Source: Abelmoschus esculentus (Eukaryota; Streptophyta; Magnoliopsida; Malvales; Malvaceae). Taken from it: a stretch of DNA of 64,000 nt. Positions 10,779 to 22,013 of this stretch are shown here, piece after piece (the first letter of the stretch is position 1; every line of letters starts with the position of its first letter). The stretch spans positions 16,632,001-16,696,000 of the forward strand of contig JAUCBN010000011.1 in NCBI GenBank assembly GCA_035048815.1, read 5' to 3'. A model generated the notes under the pieces. It was not told the origin of the DNA. It made no database searches and was given only the letters and a program-made list of their open reading frames with translations. The translations under genes and the position numbers were made by a program.

Positions 10779-10783
10779 AATAT
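10779..10783. repeat. Target site duplication AATAT (right)
   Basis: AATAT directly follows the GTTACA end of the solo LTR and matches 8293-8297. Confidence 0.75.
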
Positions 10784-10854
10784 ATATCCTAATTTTGACA
10801 TATTTGTCAAATTCTTATATAAATATCTTACTTTTAACCTTTTATTGAACGCAA

Positions 10855-11903
10855 TATAACTATATCAATATGAGATCATCAGATAGTCGTTAGACTCGGA
10901 TAACTAAAATCGAATATATCATTCTTATACTTTTTATGCATTTGGTACTTTACCATATCATTGTTATAAATAAAACGAATATGTCATCAACACAAGATTA
11001 TACATCTTAAATATTAATAGATTTGGTATATAGTCATTTATCATACACATATATTATCACGATGATATTTTGGTTTTAACTCTTTTAACACAAGATGATT
11101 TTTTATTTATAATTTTTAGAATTCATTTTATGGAGCTTGAATCAACTTTCTTAGTTATATAATAAATGCATTTTCAGAGAATGAGTCATTCTTTGATTTA
11201 TTATCATATTCTTATGAATCTTATGATAAAAAAATTGATATTTGTTACTATAGTTAAAAAATATAGTTTACTTATTTTCATTTACTTTAGTAACGAAACT
11301 ATTACCTTTGTAGGAGAATTCTACATTTTATATAGTTATAAAAATATCTTATTTTCTTTCGTAACTTATATAATATCTTATTTTTTTAGACGAGGTCATT
11401 AGTTTATAAAATATTTTTCTCGCATTTTAGGCATATTTTAAAGTTTTTATTCAAAATTATTATACTTTTGAATGTTTTCAGTGTTACTCATATAGAGATT
11501 TCTTTTTAAATTAATCAATTTATTAGTATGACTTTCAACATATTTTTTATAAATAGTAATTTTTCTATAGCATTGATGCGTGCTGAAAATGCGTAATTCG
11601 AATGCAAGTGTACACGTAAAGTAATAAATGATAAGTATTTATCGAGTTATCGTTTTCTCAGGGATTGTTGTACTTAATATGCTTCTTTCGGTCTTCTTGC
11701 TTCTGTAAAATAAAAGTAAAGACACAGATAATTTTTATATGAATTAAACTAATTAAACTAACTAAATAAAGTGAGATCAAATATGAGAGAGAGATAGGGT
11801 AGGATCCAGTCGTGTTGTATAGTGGATTTGATTGATCTGCTTCTGTCTAATGCAATTGCACTGCACTGCCTCGGCAGTACTACAAATACTGTCCCGGCAG
11901 CGA
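10855..11903. repeat. 1049-bp tandem duplication, unit 1
   Basis: Contains about 720 bp of AT-rich flanking DNA followed by the first ~330 bp of the Athila-like LTR (from 11574). It is followed head-to-tail by unit 2 with about a dozen differences. The small 78-residue ORF at 11166-11402 recurs identically at 12215-12451 only because of this duplication. It is hydrophobic and low-complexity and is not judged to be a gene. Confidence 0.9.
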
Positions 11904-12947
11904 TATAACTATATCAATATGAGATCATCAGATAGTCGTTAGATTCGGATAACTAAAATCGAATATATCATTCTTATACTTTTTATGCATTTGGTACTTT
12001 ACCATATCATTGTTATAAATAAAACGAATATGTCATCAACACAAGATTATGCATCTTAAATATTAATAGATTTGGTATATAGTCATTTATCATACACATA
12101 TATTATCACGATGATATTTTGGTTTTAACTCTTTTAACACAAGATTATTTTTTATTTATAGTTTTTAGAATTCATTTTATGGAGCTTGAATCAGCTTTCT
12201 TAGTTATATAATAAATGCATTTTCAGAGAATGAGTCATTCTTTGATTTATTATCATATTCTTATGAATCTTATGATAAAAAAATTGATATTTGTTACTAT
12301 AGTTAAAAAATATAGTTTACTTATTTTCATTTACTTTAGTAACGAAACTATTACCTTTGTAGGAGAATTCTACATTTTATATAGTTATAAAAATATCTTA
12401 TTTTCTTTCGTAACTTATATAATATCTTATTTTTTTAGACGAGGTCATTAGTTTATAAAATATTTTTCTCACATTTTAGGCATATTTTAAAGTTTTTATT
12501 CAAAATTATTATACTTTTGAATGTTTTCAGTGTTACTCATATAGAGATTTCTTTTTAAATTAATCAATTTATTAGTATGACTTTCAACATATTTTTTATA
12601 AATAGTAATTTTTCTATAGCATTGATGCGTGCTGAATATGCGTAATTCGAATGCAAGTGTACACGTAAAGTAATAAATGATAAGTATTTATCGAGTTATC
12701 GTTTTCTCAGGGATTGTTGTACTTAATATGCTTCTTTCGGTCTTCTTGCTTCTGTAAAATAAAAGTGAAGACACAAATAATTTTTATATGAATTAAACTA
12801 ATTAAACTAACTAAATAAAGTGAGATCAAATATGAGAGAGAGATAGGGTAGGATCCAGTCGTGTTGTATAGTGGATTTGATTGCTTCTGTCTAATGCAAT
12901 TGCACTGCACTGCCTCAGCAGTACTACAGATACTGTCCCGGCAGCGA
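11904..12947. repeat. 1049-bp tandem duplication, unit 2
   Basis: Second copy, 5 bp shorter because GATCT is missing after TTGATT. Its last part is the true terminus of the Athila-like element (12623 onward). The junction between units at 11901-11906 has ATA microhomology between LTR sequence (GCAGCGATA) and flank (GCAATATAA). Confidence 0.9.
12618..12622. repeat. Target site duplication AGCAT (left)
   Basis: AGCAT precedes the TGATGCG end of the Athila-like element and is repeated at 20534-20538. Confidence 0.85.
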
Positions 12948-13780
12948 TAATGTTCTCTGCCGCGGCAATCCCTTTCTCTTGGGCAGATTTACCAAAGTTA
13001 GGTAAAGTATCCTTTATCAAAATACTGTTGATGACCAGTCCTTGATGATACCTCTCGGCGTGAATCAATTATAATCACCAACCAATCCCACACTTCTCTT
13101 AGCCGCTGAAACTCTTAACCTATCTCTAGGCCGAGTTAGTGTTTCCCGATTGAAACACCATACTCATTCCTTTCGTGAATCTAACTCTCTTGATATTAGA
13201 TAAATGGATTACTCACAAACTTCTCTCTCGAGCTTGAATGCAAGAACAAGGAATGACAAAGAATAAGGAAGCTTCGATATTTTATTGCATTAGGAATAAG
13301 GAACAAGAAACAAAATACAATCTCCTCTCACAAATACTCAACAACCTTCACCAAACCCTAAGAGAACTTTAGAACATGATGGGAACAATTGTCCCTAAGG
13401 TGAAAGCTCTCTCGGTATAGGTGTATTGGCCGAATCTAATCTCTCCCTCTAACCTCTAGGACGGCTATGCCTTATATGGGTTTGGCCTAGGGCAAATCTT
13501 TCCTAATTAGAGTACAACTTGGAGTAAGGAACAAGTTATGTACATAGGTTAAATATTTCCAAGTTTGATCTTATAGAAGGTTTCATCCTGAATGGCCTTG
13601 TCCTTGGGCTTTTCTTGTGTTGTTCAACTTCGATTATTGGGCTTTTTGTTCAACAACGTTCTCTGCATTTTCATATCTGTTTAGGAACATGTACTATCGA
13701 GGTAGTAGAATGAGGCCGAGGTAAGACCTGATGCCGAGGCAGCAAAGGAGAAAAAGAAATATGGTTGGAAATTGAAGGGT
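12623..13780 (-). repeat. 3' LTR of the Athila-like element, truncated and internally inverted
   Basis: Matches the 5' LTR from the TGATGCG end to about 13667. Then about 110 bp (13668-13779) is the reverse complement of the corresponding segment of the intact LTR (20268-20378). The remaining ~155 bp of U3, including the CACTTATCA end, is missing here. The first ~325 bp is also present in the upstream tandem copy at 11574-11903. Confidence 0.85.
13668..13779. other. Microinversion inside the 3' LTR
   Basis: Read on the minus strand, this segment runs parallel to 20268-20378 on the plus strand: both contain TGCCTCGGCATCAGGT and ACATGTTCCT in the same order. The sequence to its left is in normal orientation relative to the other LTR, so only this piece is flipped. 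Confidence 0.8.
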
Positions 13781-14534
13781 GTACTTAGAAGACAAACTAA
13801 AAGGCTAGTGTGTGTGTGTGCGTTTTTGTGGATAAGTTTGAATAAAGGTCCTTCTTAGATAAACTCTAAGTTCAAGACAAATAAACTTGGATTTAGTGTA
13901 CTCTTCTTATCACAACAATTCCTTGAGCTAATTTCGAGTACCTCAAGTATTGTGTTTTCTATTTCTTAACTCTTTATTTCTTTTAATATTTTTTATGTAT
14001 ACTAGAGCCAATTTCGGGCACCTCTAGCATGAAGAAGAGTTTTCCTAGAGCCGGTCATAGTCACCTCTAGTCACCTTTCTAATCTAAGTCTTTATCACCT
14101 AAGTTCATTAAAAGAATTCCTATAGCCAAACAAGTCCTGAAAGTGTTTTTAAAGTTCAACCTTATAGCAAGCTTCTAAGTTTTTCTCCTTAAGTATCCTA
14201 GAATTAAGCCTTCAAAACAGATCCTAACTATGGTAAGGAAAAAGATTTCTATTACCTTTAAGAATAAACTAAGACAAAATTTATGAAGAGCAGTGCAAAA
14301 GTATGACAACAATTTAAAGTAAAGTGGTGGACAGAAAATAAAAAATTTTATCACTAAAAACTTCCTTTTTATGGCAAAGCCGCTATAGTAGATTGCCTCG
14401 GTAGTAGCTCTACACCCCTCAACTCAAACCAAGCATTATCCTCAATGCTTAATTTAGGGGCAGGCAGTAGGTTAAAATATAAGCAAGCAAAAAAATAGTT
14501 TATATGAGCAACAAGAAGAAAAGATTATGATGAT
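13780..14534 (-). other. 3' noncoding region of the Athila-like element
   Basis: Between the env-like ORF and the 3' LTR. It contains a short TG repeat near 13810 and three 26-nt inverted-repeat motifs at 13922, 14002 and 14045. A clear polypurine tract (pyrimidine-rich on the plus strand) next to the LTR was not found and was probably lost with the rearranged U3. Confidence 0.6.
13922..14070. promoter_or_regulatory. Three spaced 26-nt hairpin motifs
   Basis: Each motif is a 6-bp stem with a 14-nt interval: 13922-13947 (CTTGAG/CTCAAG), 14002-14027 (CTAGAG/CTCTAG) and 14045-14070 (CTAGAG/CTCTAG). The first two intervals are alike (C-T/C-AATTTCG-A/G-G); the third differs. The stem of the first differs from the others by a compensatory T-A to A-T change. 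A role in element RNA (stability, packaging or end formation) is only inference. Confidence 0.5.
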
Positions 14535-16037
14535 TTAGAAGAACTTTCTTCCACAATGTCTCCTTGGTCTAGTTGCTGATGATTGTTCCCTTGGTGATGG
14601 TGATGGCTTTGCTCTTCTCGACGGCTGAACTCTCGTTGGTGTTGCCCTTTTTATTGGGGCATTTACTTCTCCTCCTCCTTCATCTTCTATGTCCATGATC
14701 TCTGTGCCACCTTCATTCTCCAGATCTACCCCGATATGCTGTATTCTAGGCTTGGCATCGGATAAACCATGGTAGACGTATTTATCGATTTCTCTTGAAA
14801 GACTTCCTATTGGAATTAGGGATCTTTGGGGAGTGCCAAAGACTGCCCTTCGCTTGGAGGGTCTTCTGCTTGCGGATGATGATGCGGCAGGGTCTGCTGC
14901 CCTAGATGGGCTAGTTGCGTGAAACTGCTGTTGTGGTCTGGAGGTGAAAAATGGTCTCGACCATGGGGCTGGAGTGGTCTCTGTGTAAGGTGTTGCCATT
15001 ACGAATATGTTGGTAGGGAATTTCGGAAATTGTGCTCCTTGGTTGGGGAAGTTCTGCATCATCATCTGGGGAAGGGTTCTGTTGAAGTCTCTTTGGTAGT
15101 CTATATATCTTTGATGGCAAAGGTCTATGGCTTCCATCTTCTAAAGAATTTCCTAGTAGGGGTTTACTGTGATAGGGGCTTCGGCAGTACAAGACATCCC
15201 TTCCGTGTATTGAGTACCGACAGTGAAGTCAGCAGTGAACTGTTGTGGTGTTGCCTTGACAAGTTCTGCCTACATGATTTGTATCACTCTATGGCAGAAT
15301 TCTCTCATTCATCTTTTCCTAGTTGGTGTGTATTCATCCGTGTCTTCAACTGGTACTCCTACAACAATGTACAAACCAGATATTAAACATGAGAAATATA
15401 ACGGTCTACGTTCCTTCTTACCACAATCATGAATTTCGCGTAGAATGATCTCTCCAACATTGATGCTCCTCTTGTTGATGATTGATTAGATTAGCACCAA
15501 TCATTTGCGGTCCACTGTGTTATTGTGGGAGGTAGGGATGAGGTATCTCTTGACGAATGTGCACCACAATTTTGCCTCAGGCTTGAGGCTTTGCCTTGTC
15601 ATAGAACCTCTATGGGCACCGGTTTCCCATGGAGTGTTGTTGTAACAGAGGTCGTCTTTAATCAACTCGTAGTCCTGTGTGGTGATGTCGTCCATGAATT
15701 TGGCATGCCTATCACTAATGAGGATGAGACCATAAAATTCGTTAATTACATCAGCGTCAAGTTGGACAGGCTTACCTCGACAGTGGACAAAGAGATTGTC
15801 CATGCTAGGCCCATGTGCATAAAATTCCCGTACTATGGTGGCATTTTCCTGGGGAGTTTATAGATAGAATATCTCTCATTATTGATATTTAATCTTGTCC
15901 ATCAAGTAACTGTCGATGCCAAAGTTTTCCTCCTTACTGTGTTGAAATCCTTGCTCTTTCCACAGCCGCCGAGCAACAAAAGATCTGTTGAATCGGTTTG
16001 CAATAGTGGCGGGGGCAAATCTATTGTATGCTGCCAT
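14535..16037 (-). pseudogene. Env-like / plant transposon-domain ORF of the Athila-like element, decayed
   Basis: Starts at an ATG at 16037 (MAAYNRFAPATIANRF). The frame shows ATIVREFYAHGP, LFVHCRGKPVQL, VINEFYGL, then KPEAKLWCTFVKRYLIPTSH and INVGEIILREI. This is the pattern of the 'putative plant transposon protein' domain often annotated as envelope-like in Athila-type elements. Stops follow KIKYQ (two in a row) and DRK, and a frameshift follows near 15340. The C-terminal part (15137-14535, 200 residues) is open and rich in Pro, Arg and Ser, with an acidic patch, and lacks a known fold. No signal peptide or clear transmembrane helix is seen, so the true role is unknown. Confidence 0.72.
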
Positions 16038-16526
16038 TGATGATTTGTAAAGATTGAGAGTCTTGGGGAAGTATTCTGAAAATTTTCAAGAAGATTTGTG
16101 AGAGTATTGTGAGAGCAAGATTGAATAAAATGCTAAAGAATTCAAGAATGCAAGAGTGAATAGTTCAAAAGAAGGATACTCCTTATATAGGCCTCGACCT
16201 TGTAGCCGTTTAACTACTAGCCGTTTTGAATTTACTATCCGTTAGTATTTACTATCACGGCGGAAAACTCGGCAGATAGCCGTTACGTTGTTTCTTCCTG
16301 TTGGGACTGTTGCAGCTTCTGACACTGTTTACTACCTTGGCAGAATTCCTTTTATGAATTATTTCTTTTTTATTCTTGATTTTATTGTTCTAAAAAGAAA
16401 ATTTAACATATTAAAAAAAATAAAAAAGAAAAATATTACTAAAGAAAAATACTGAAAATAAAATAAACACATAAATCCTAAATTAAAAATAATCCTAATA
16501 TAATAAATAAAGTAGAAGGGAAGAGA
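16038..16526 (-). other. Noncoding spacer where pol should be
   Basis: A-rich and T-rich sequence with no trace of RT, RNase H or integrase motifs. In an autonomous Athila element several kilobases of pol would lie between protease and the env-like gene. Confidence 0.65.
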
Positions 16527-17657
16527 TCATGTTACTGGTGGAGTGTATGTAAATACATCTCCCAATTTGCTCATCTCTTGCTTGCCTGGATTTTTCTGTA
16601 GGTATTGGCCAGTTCCTTCTTTAATCTCTGCCTCCACTTTGGCCTTAATTCTCTTACCAAATAATCTACCGAGCGTGCTACCTAGGCAGAATATTTTGGT
16701 ATCTCCATCTGTTGTCTGGAGGGCTTTATACTCTTCTGGACCATCAAATTTTTCCAAATTGTGGAATACATTGAGTTTAACTTGCTGGTCATTGGTCCTC
16801 ATAGTTAACTCTCCATTCTCCACATCAATTAAGGTTCGTCCAATAGCAAGGAAAGGTCTTCCTAGGATGATCGGTGCATTATCATCGGCTTCACAGTCAA
16901 GGACAAAGAAGTCAGCAGGGAAAATAAACTTGTCAACCCTTACTAATATGTCATCTATCTTTTATTCAGGATGCACATATGATCTATCCGTAAGTTGGAG
17001 CAACATTGTTGTAGGCTTTTCCCTTCCTATTCCAAGCTTTTGAAAAACTGATTTGGGCATAAGATTGATGCTTGCTCCTAGGTCACATAGTGCCTTTCCT
17101 TCATAATTGTTACCAATCACACAAGGTATGGTAAAGCATCCAGGATCCTTCAATTTGGGTGGCATGCGATTGTGCAGCATTGCCATAAATCCTTTAGTTG
17201 CTGCCACTGTCTCAAACTCACCTAGCTTCTTTCTCTTAGACACAATGTCTTTCAAGAACTTAGAATAGTTGGGCATCTATTCAATTGCCTCAACAAATGG
17301 CAATTTGATGTGGACTTGCTTTAGAATATCTAAGAAATTCTTAAACTGGTGATCATGTTTCTATTTTTTCAACCTTTATGGGAAAGGTGATGGTGGTCTC
17401 ATCTCTTCCAAGGTCTCATTGGTTTGGAATTTAATACCTAGAACCACTGTGTTTCTCACTGTCTTGGAAGCTTGTTCAGGTACTGCGGAGATCTCTACTA
17501 GGGAAGTGTTCTTGTGTTCAGTCTGTTCAACATCCAAGTCCTCTTTGTCTGTGTCCTCCTGTTTTGCTGGTGGAACTTTGGTTGCTGACTTGCCCATTGT
17601 TTCCTTAAGTTGTAGGTCACTTCTTATAGTGATTGCTTTGTATTGTTTATGGCCCAT
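16527..17657 (-). pseudogene. Athila-like gag C-terminal linker and aspartic protease
   Basis: The minus-strand reading gives KQYKAITIRSD (family pattern KAITLRSG), then MPNYSKFLKDIVSKRKKLGEFETVA, PPKLKDPGCFTIPCVIGN, the catalytic motif LCDLGASINLMP (the Asp-Leu-Gly-Ala-Ser form typical of this lineage instead of DTGA), KPTTMLLQLTDRS, then VDKFIFPADFFVLD and APIILGRPFLAIGRTLIDV. The protease would cleave the polyprotein into mature capsid and enzymes. Breaks: a stop after SYVHPE near 16960 and stops between 17276 and 17376. The frame ends at 16527 without entering RT. Confidence 0.88.
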
Positions 17658-19087
17658 TTCCTTAGCAACTTCAGTATTGCTAGGTAGCCCCCCTATGGTC
17701 TAGTATTTTGTCTTTGAGCAAACTGAGCAACTTGGGTTTCCAATGATTTATAGCAGATTCTTGGTTTTACAGCCTCATCTCTGTTCTATTCATGAAGTCA
17801 TCAGTCATCTTTATGAAACTGCTGTTCTCAGCCATATATGATTCAGTTTTCATAATAAAGGCCTTGAGAGTATTCTCTAATGAGTTCATAGGTTGTTGCT
17901 ACTGATGCATCTGCTGTTGCGGTAGTAACTTCTGTACATGCTGCTGTGGCAGTGAATTTTGGTAATTTGAAGTCTGGTTGGTGAGGTTCAAGGCATTGTT
18001 AGGATTGCTCCATGTAAAGTTTGGGTGCCTTTTCCATGTCGGATTATATGTATTTGACATCATGTTGTTGTTCCGGTTGTAGTTACCCACATAAAAACTA
18101 GATTCCTCGTCTTGTATATACTCAAAAGAATTGATCACTTTTACCTCATGAGCATTTTGATGTACTTGCATGTTCTGAACCATTTTTGTTAAGGATGCCA
18201 ACTGTTCTGCCATTGAATTGTTGGTTTCTAGTTCATTCACTGTGGCTTGGCGTCTTAATCCTCCTCGCCTAGAAGTAGGAAATTAGAAATCGTTTCTTAC
18301 GAGTTTGTTCAGAATCTCTATAGCTTCTACTGGAGCCTTGTCAAGGAGTATTCCATTTGCCGAGGCATCCAGCATCATCCTTGTCGGGGTATGGGTGACA
18401 TTATAGAACATGGTTACTTGTGTCCAAAGTGGGAATCCATGCAGTGAACATCTATTTAGTAACTCTTTGTATCGTTCCCAAGCCTCGTACATAGGCTCGT
18501 CATCAGCCTATCTAAAAAGAAGTAATCTCATTACGGATTCGATCATATAGATTTATAGGGTTAAATCGCGTAATGAATTCTCGACAGAGTTCACTCCAAG
18601 ATCCAATTAACCATGCCGGAATGCTATTCAACTAGGTATTGGCCCTATCCCTTAGTGAATATGGGAAAAGTTTCAATCTCAAAATGTTTTCATGGACTCC
18701 TTGAATTTTGAAAGAGTTGCATCCTTCCATGAAGGATTTGAGATGTTGTCTGGCATCTTCTGTTGCAACCCAACTAAATTATCCAATAGTATTAACCATA
18801 TTGAACATCACAGGTTTGAGTTCAAAGTGGGTTGCCTCTATCTCTGGTGTAACAACTCCAGGGTTCAATCCGTTCAGATCTTCCACCAGAAAATCTCTGA
18901 CAGTTAGCTATCGCGGTAGTGGTTGCGGCAGTGGTTGCTGTGGATGGCCTTCATTGCTTGCAGGTAGTTGCTGGTTTCCTTGATTCACTATCATGGCTCC
19001 TTGGATCTGTCTTCTTAGCCTGTGGTAGGTCCTTTTGATTTTTGGGTCTATCTCGTATAGTGGATTTCTAGGTTTAGCCCTGGTCAT
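17658..19087 (-). pseudogene. Athila-like gag, decayed
   Basis: Begins at ATG 19087 (MTRAKPRNPLYEIDPKIKRT), a start typical of Athila gag and about 80 bp downstream of the PBS. Recognisable blocks are EATHFELKPVMFNMV, ATEDARQHLKSFMEGCNSFKI, ILRLKLFPYSLRDRAN, ELCREFITRFNP, then in a shifted frame MYEAWERYKELLNRC and FYNVTHTPTRMMLDASA, and YVGNYNRNNN with TYNPTWKRHPNFTWSNPNN. Stops occur after QPLPR, NTIG and RAN-T. A one-base frameshift precedes the YEAWERYKELL block near 18510. The zinc knuckle was not seen. The product would be the capsid of virus-like particles. Confidence 0.86.
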
Positions 19088-19170
19088 ACACCAAAAACCA
19101 AAGTAAATAAAATAAAAATAAAAATAACTAAAATAAAAGCAAGAAAATAAAGAAAAAAAAATTTAGTTGT

Positions 19171-19192
19171 CAATCCCCGGCAACGACGCCAA
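19171..19192 (-). other. Primer binding site, tRNA-Asp type
   Basis: The minus strand reads TGGCGTCGTTGCCGGGGATT, one change from the Athila/Tat consensus TGGCGCCGTTGCCGGGGA that pairs with tRNA-Asp. It lies 5 bp from the LTR end. This fixes the transcription direction of the element. Confidence 0.88.
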
Positions 19193-19197
19193 AAACT

Positions 19198-20533
19198 TGA
19201 TGCGTGTTGAATATGCGCAATTGGAATGCAAGTGTACATGTCAAGTAATAAGTGATAAGTATTTATCGAGTTATCGTCTCCTCAGGGATTGGTATACTTA
19301 ATATACTTCCTTCGGTCTTCTTGCTTCTGTAAAATAAATATAAAGACACAGATAAGTTTGATATTGATTAAACTAATTAAACTAACCAAATAAAGTGAGA
19401 TCAAATATGAGAGAGAGATAGGGTAGGATACAGTTGTGTTGTATAGTGGATTTGATTGATCTGCTTCTGTCCAATACAATTGCACTACACTGCCTCGATA
19501 GTACTGCAGATATTGTCTCGGCAGCGACAATATTCTTTGCCGCGACAATCCCTTGCTCTTGGGTAGATTTACCAAAGTTTGGCAAAGTATCCTTTAATGA
19601 TTTCGCTTATCTCTAAGTTGTAATATTGTTGATGATCAGTCCTTGATGATACCTCTCGGCGTGAATCAATTATAATCATCAACCAATCTCAAACTTCTCT
19701 TAGCCGCTGAAATTCTTAACCTATCTCTAGGCCGAGTTAGTGTTTCCCGATTAAAACACCATACTCATCTCTTTCATGAATCTAACTCTCTCGATATTAG
19801 ATAAATGGATTACTCACAAACTTCTCTCTCGAGCTTGAATGCAAGAACAAGGAATGGTAAAGAATAAGCAAACTTTGATATTTTATTGCATTAGGAACAA
19901 AAACAAAATACAATCTCGTCTCACAAATACTCAATAACCTTCACCAAATCCTAAGAGAACTTTAGAACATGATGTGAACAATTGTCCATAAGGTAAAAGC
20001 TCTCTCGGTATAGGTGTATTGGCCGAATTTAATCTCTCCCTCTAACCCCTAGGACGACTATGCCTTATATGGGTTTGGCCTAGGGCAAATCTTTCCTAAT
20101 TAGAGTACAACTTGGAGTAAGGAACAAGTTATGTACATGGGGTAAATTTTTTCGAGTTTGATCTTCTAGAAGGTTTCATCCCGCGTGGCCTTATCCTTGG
20201 GCTTTTCTTGTGTTGTTCAGCTCCGATTCTTGTGCTTCTTATTCAGTAATGTTCTCCACATTTTTCTCCTTCAATTGCTAGCCATATTGCTTTTTCTCCT
20301 CTGCTGCCTCGGCATCAGGTCATGCCTTCGCCTCATTCTGCTGCCTCGGCAATACATGTTCCTGCACAGATATGAAAATACAGTAAAGTATGCCTTTTCT
20401 ACAAATATAATCTTCAATGGTACAATCCCTAAATATATCATATTGGGCACATGCATTGGTTCAAGTAGGTGTAAATTTGATGATAAGTGCCCATGAAAAG
20501 TGTAGAAAGTGATAGTGAGTTGAGCACTTATCA
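19198..20533 (-). repeat. 5' LTR of the Athila-like element (intact length)
   Basis: 1336 bp. On the minus strand it starts TGATAAGTGCTCAAC and ends ACACGCATCA next to the PBS. It matches the partner at 12623. It carries several copies of the near-palindrome TGCCTCGGCA (for example near 20300 and 20340). The CACTTATCA end is conserved in the solo LTR at 7709. Confidence 0.88.
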
Positions 20534-20538
20534 AGCAT
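20534..20538. repeat. Target site duplication AGCAT (right)
   Basis: Matches 12618-12622 exactly and directly abuts the LTR end TTATCA. Confidence 0.85.
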
Positions 20539-22013
20539 CTTTGGTTTTAAGAAAATGCATATAACATTAGTTTATGTCATCATTAACGAAAATAATAATT
20601 TTTTTCAAAATAATTGTTTGCTATATCTTGTTATGATAAGTTTTTTTAGGACATTGATATCTTTAATTCGAAAGTTCATAGTTCAAAGAATATTGAGATA
20701 AACATTATATAGACTATAATAAAACTTTTCACTGGTAAAGTGGTCGTTATATCTATACAACCACCGAAACCCTAATACTCATATTTTTTTTTTGCGCACC
20801 AATCTAAGGGCCGCTAGATCTTGTTACGATCTAAAGTTCAAATTAATCATAAGAAATATGATGGATGTCACATGTGCAGCAATCTCGTACAAGCAACAAA
20901 AGCACAATGTCAGAATTTGCAGGAATGCAATCTAAAGTAACAGAAACGTAAAAGAATTTCATCCAACAATCAGGTGCAAATAGAAAAAAAATCCAAACAC
21001 ATCACACGAATATAACCAAAGAAATCACAGAACCAATAGAAAATTATAATCAAATTTTCATTTTATTTTGGCATATAATTTGAAACAGTTATAAATAAAA
21101 TGGCCGCAGCTTTATAAGGGGACTTGATCTCAACATTCGATCAATACACAGTGAAATTTTAGAGCTAGATTCAAGTTTTTACTTTGCATGCAATAAAGAG
21201 AGGTTAGGTTTCATTTTACCTCTTTGTTCGAATTGGAGACGGCTAGATTTCTTTTTCTCCAGTGATAACCTTAGGGCCTTGCATCGATAAAAAGTGAATC
21301 GAGGTTATAAGGATTCATTGTACTCTCCCGTGTATCTTACGATTCAAAAAAGAGAAGTTTTTTCCGCCACTAGTTTTTCTAGAAAAGAAAATAAGTGATT
21401 TTAGTTCCAATTTTCGTCAAAACACACGAATTTGTTTGATTTTCAAAAAGGGATTTTTATTTTCTAGGTTTCCAAAAGAGAAAATAAGGTGTAGATGGTC
21501 GGTGCAATGGTTTCTAGATTTTTAATGGTGATTGTTGGGTTTGGTTCGTCTTTTCTAGTAAAATAAACATGAAGAATGTTCTTCATTCTTTCTTTGTTTC
21601 GGTTGAATAATAGAGAAAAATAAAAGGATGTTGATACTGGATCAATATGATTGTATACAAATGGCTTGTTAACAATTATTTTCTCATTCAAAAAACTATT
21701 ACGCACACTTCTTTGAAAAATGTATCGTCCCATGTTTGGACACTGATAAAAGATATGAAAAGGATTCAAACAGGTACATGTTCTCTACAAATATACGAGT
21801 AGTGAAGGCAACATGTTTATACTTCTTTAATTGCAATATCTTAAAGCCTACTGCGTACAATCGTGATATCCTTGTGTTAGGAATTACAAGCTTATTTTGT
21901 GGGTCGCTTGATCTTTCTTATTTAGATGATTTCTATAATTTTTTATGCACACTAAAAGTCTTGTATTTCTCCAGAAGCAACAAATAAAAAAACAAACGGT
22001 AAAAAGTGCTCAG
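20539..22013. other. Intergenic stretch, no recognised gene
   Basis: AT-rich sequence. ORFs of 80-100 residues (21464-21769 minus, 21736-21987 plus) show no domain or codon signal I can recognise. The part around 20810-21400, with more moderate composition, may be an old element but lacks diagnostic ends. Confidence 0.45.

Larger units (their letters stand above)
12623..20533 (-). mobile_element. Non-autonomous Athila-like Ty3/gypsy retrotransposon
   Basis: A 7.9-kb element bounded by TGATGCG and CACTTATCA and flanked by perfect AGCAT duplications. In transcription order (minus strand): 5' LTR 20533-19198, tRNA-Asp-type PBS, gag from 19087, linker and protease to 16527, spacer, env-like ORF 16037-14535, noncoding 3' region with hairpins, and a 3' LTR that is rearranged. 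RT, RNase H and integrase are absent: the protease frame ends at 16527 and only ~490 bp of noncoding DNA separates it from the env-like ORF. It would need enzymes from an autonomous relative. Stops and frameshifts in all ORFs, and visible LTR-LTR divergence, show that it is old. Confidence 0.9.

Noticed and set aside
8130..10950. Possible duplicated flank on both sides of the solo LTR (8130-8230 and 10855-10950)
   Set aside because: Similarity is weak and broken; not enough to call a duplication.
11166..12451. Identical 78-residue ORF seen twice (11166-11402 and 12215-12451)
   Set aside because: Identity is due to the recent tandem duplication; AT-rich low-complexity sequence, no start context or homology.
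14919..15863. Plus-strand ORFs of 155, 69 and 112 residues
   Set aside because: They lie opposite the env-like gene and show no domain; the minus strand explains the region.
16543..17043. 166-residue plus-strand ORF
   Set aside because: Antisense shadow of the Athila-like protease, whose minus-strand frame has clear family motifs.
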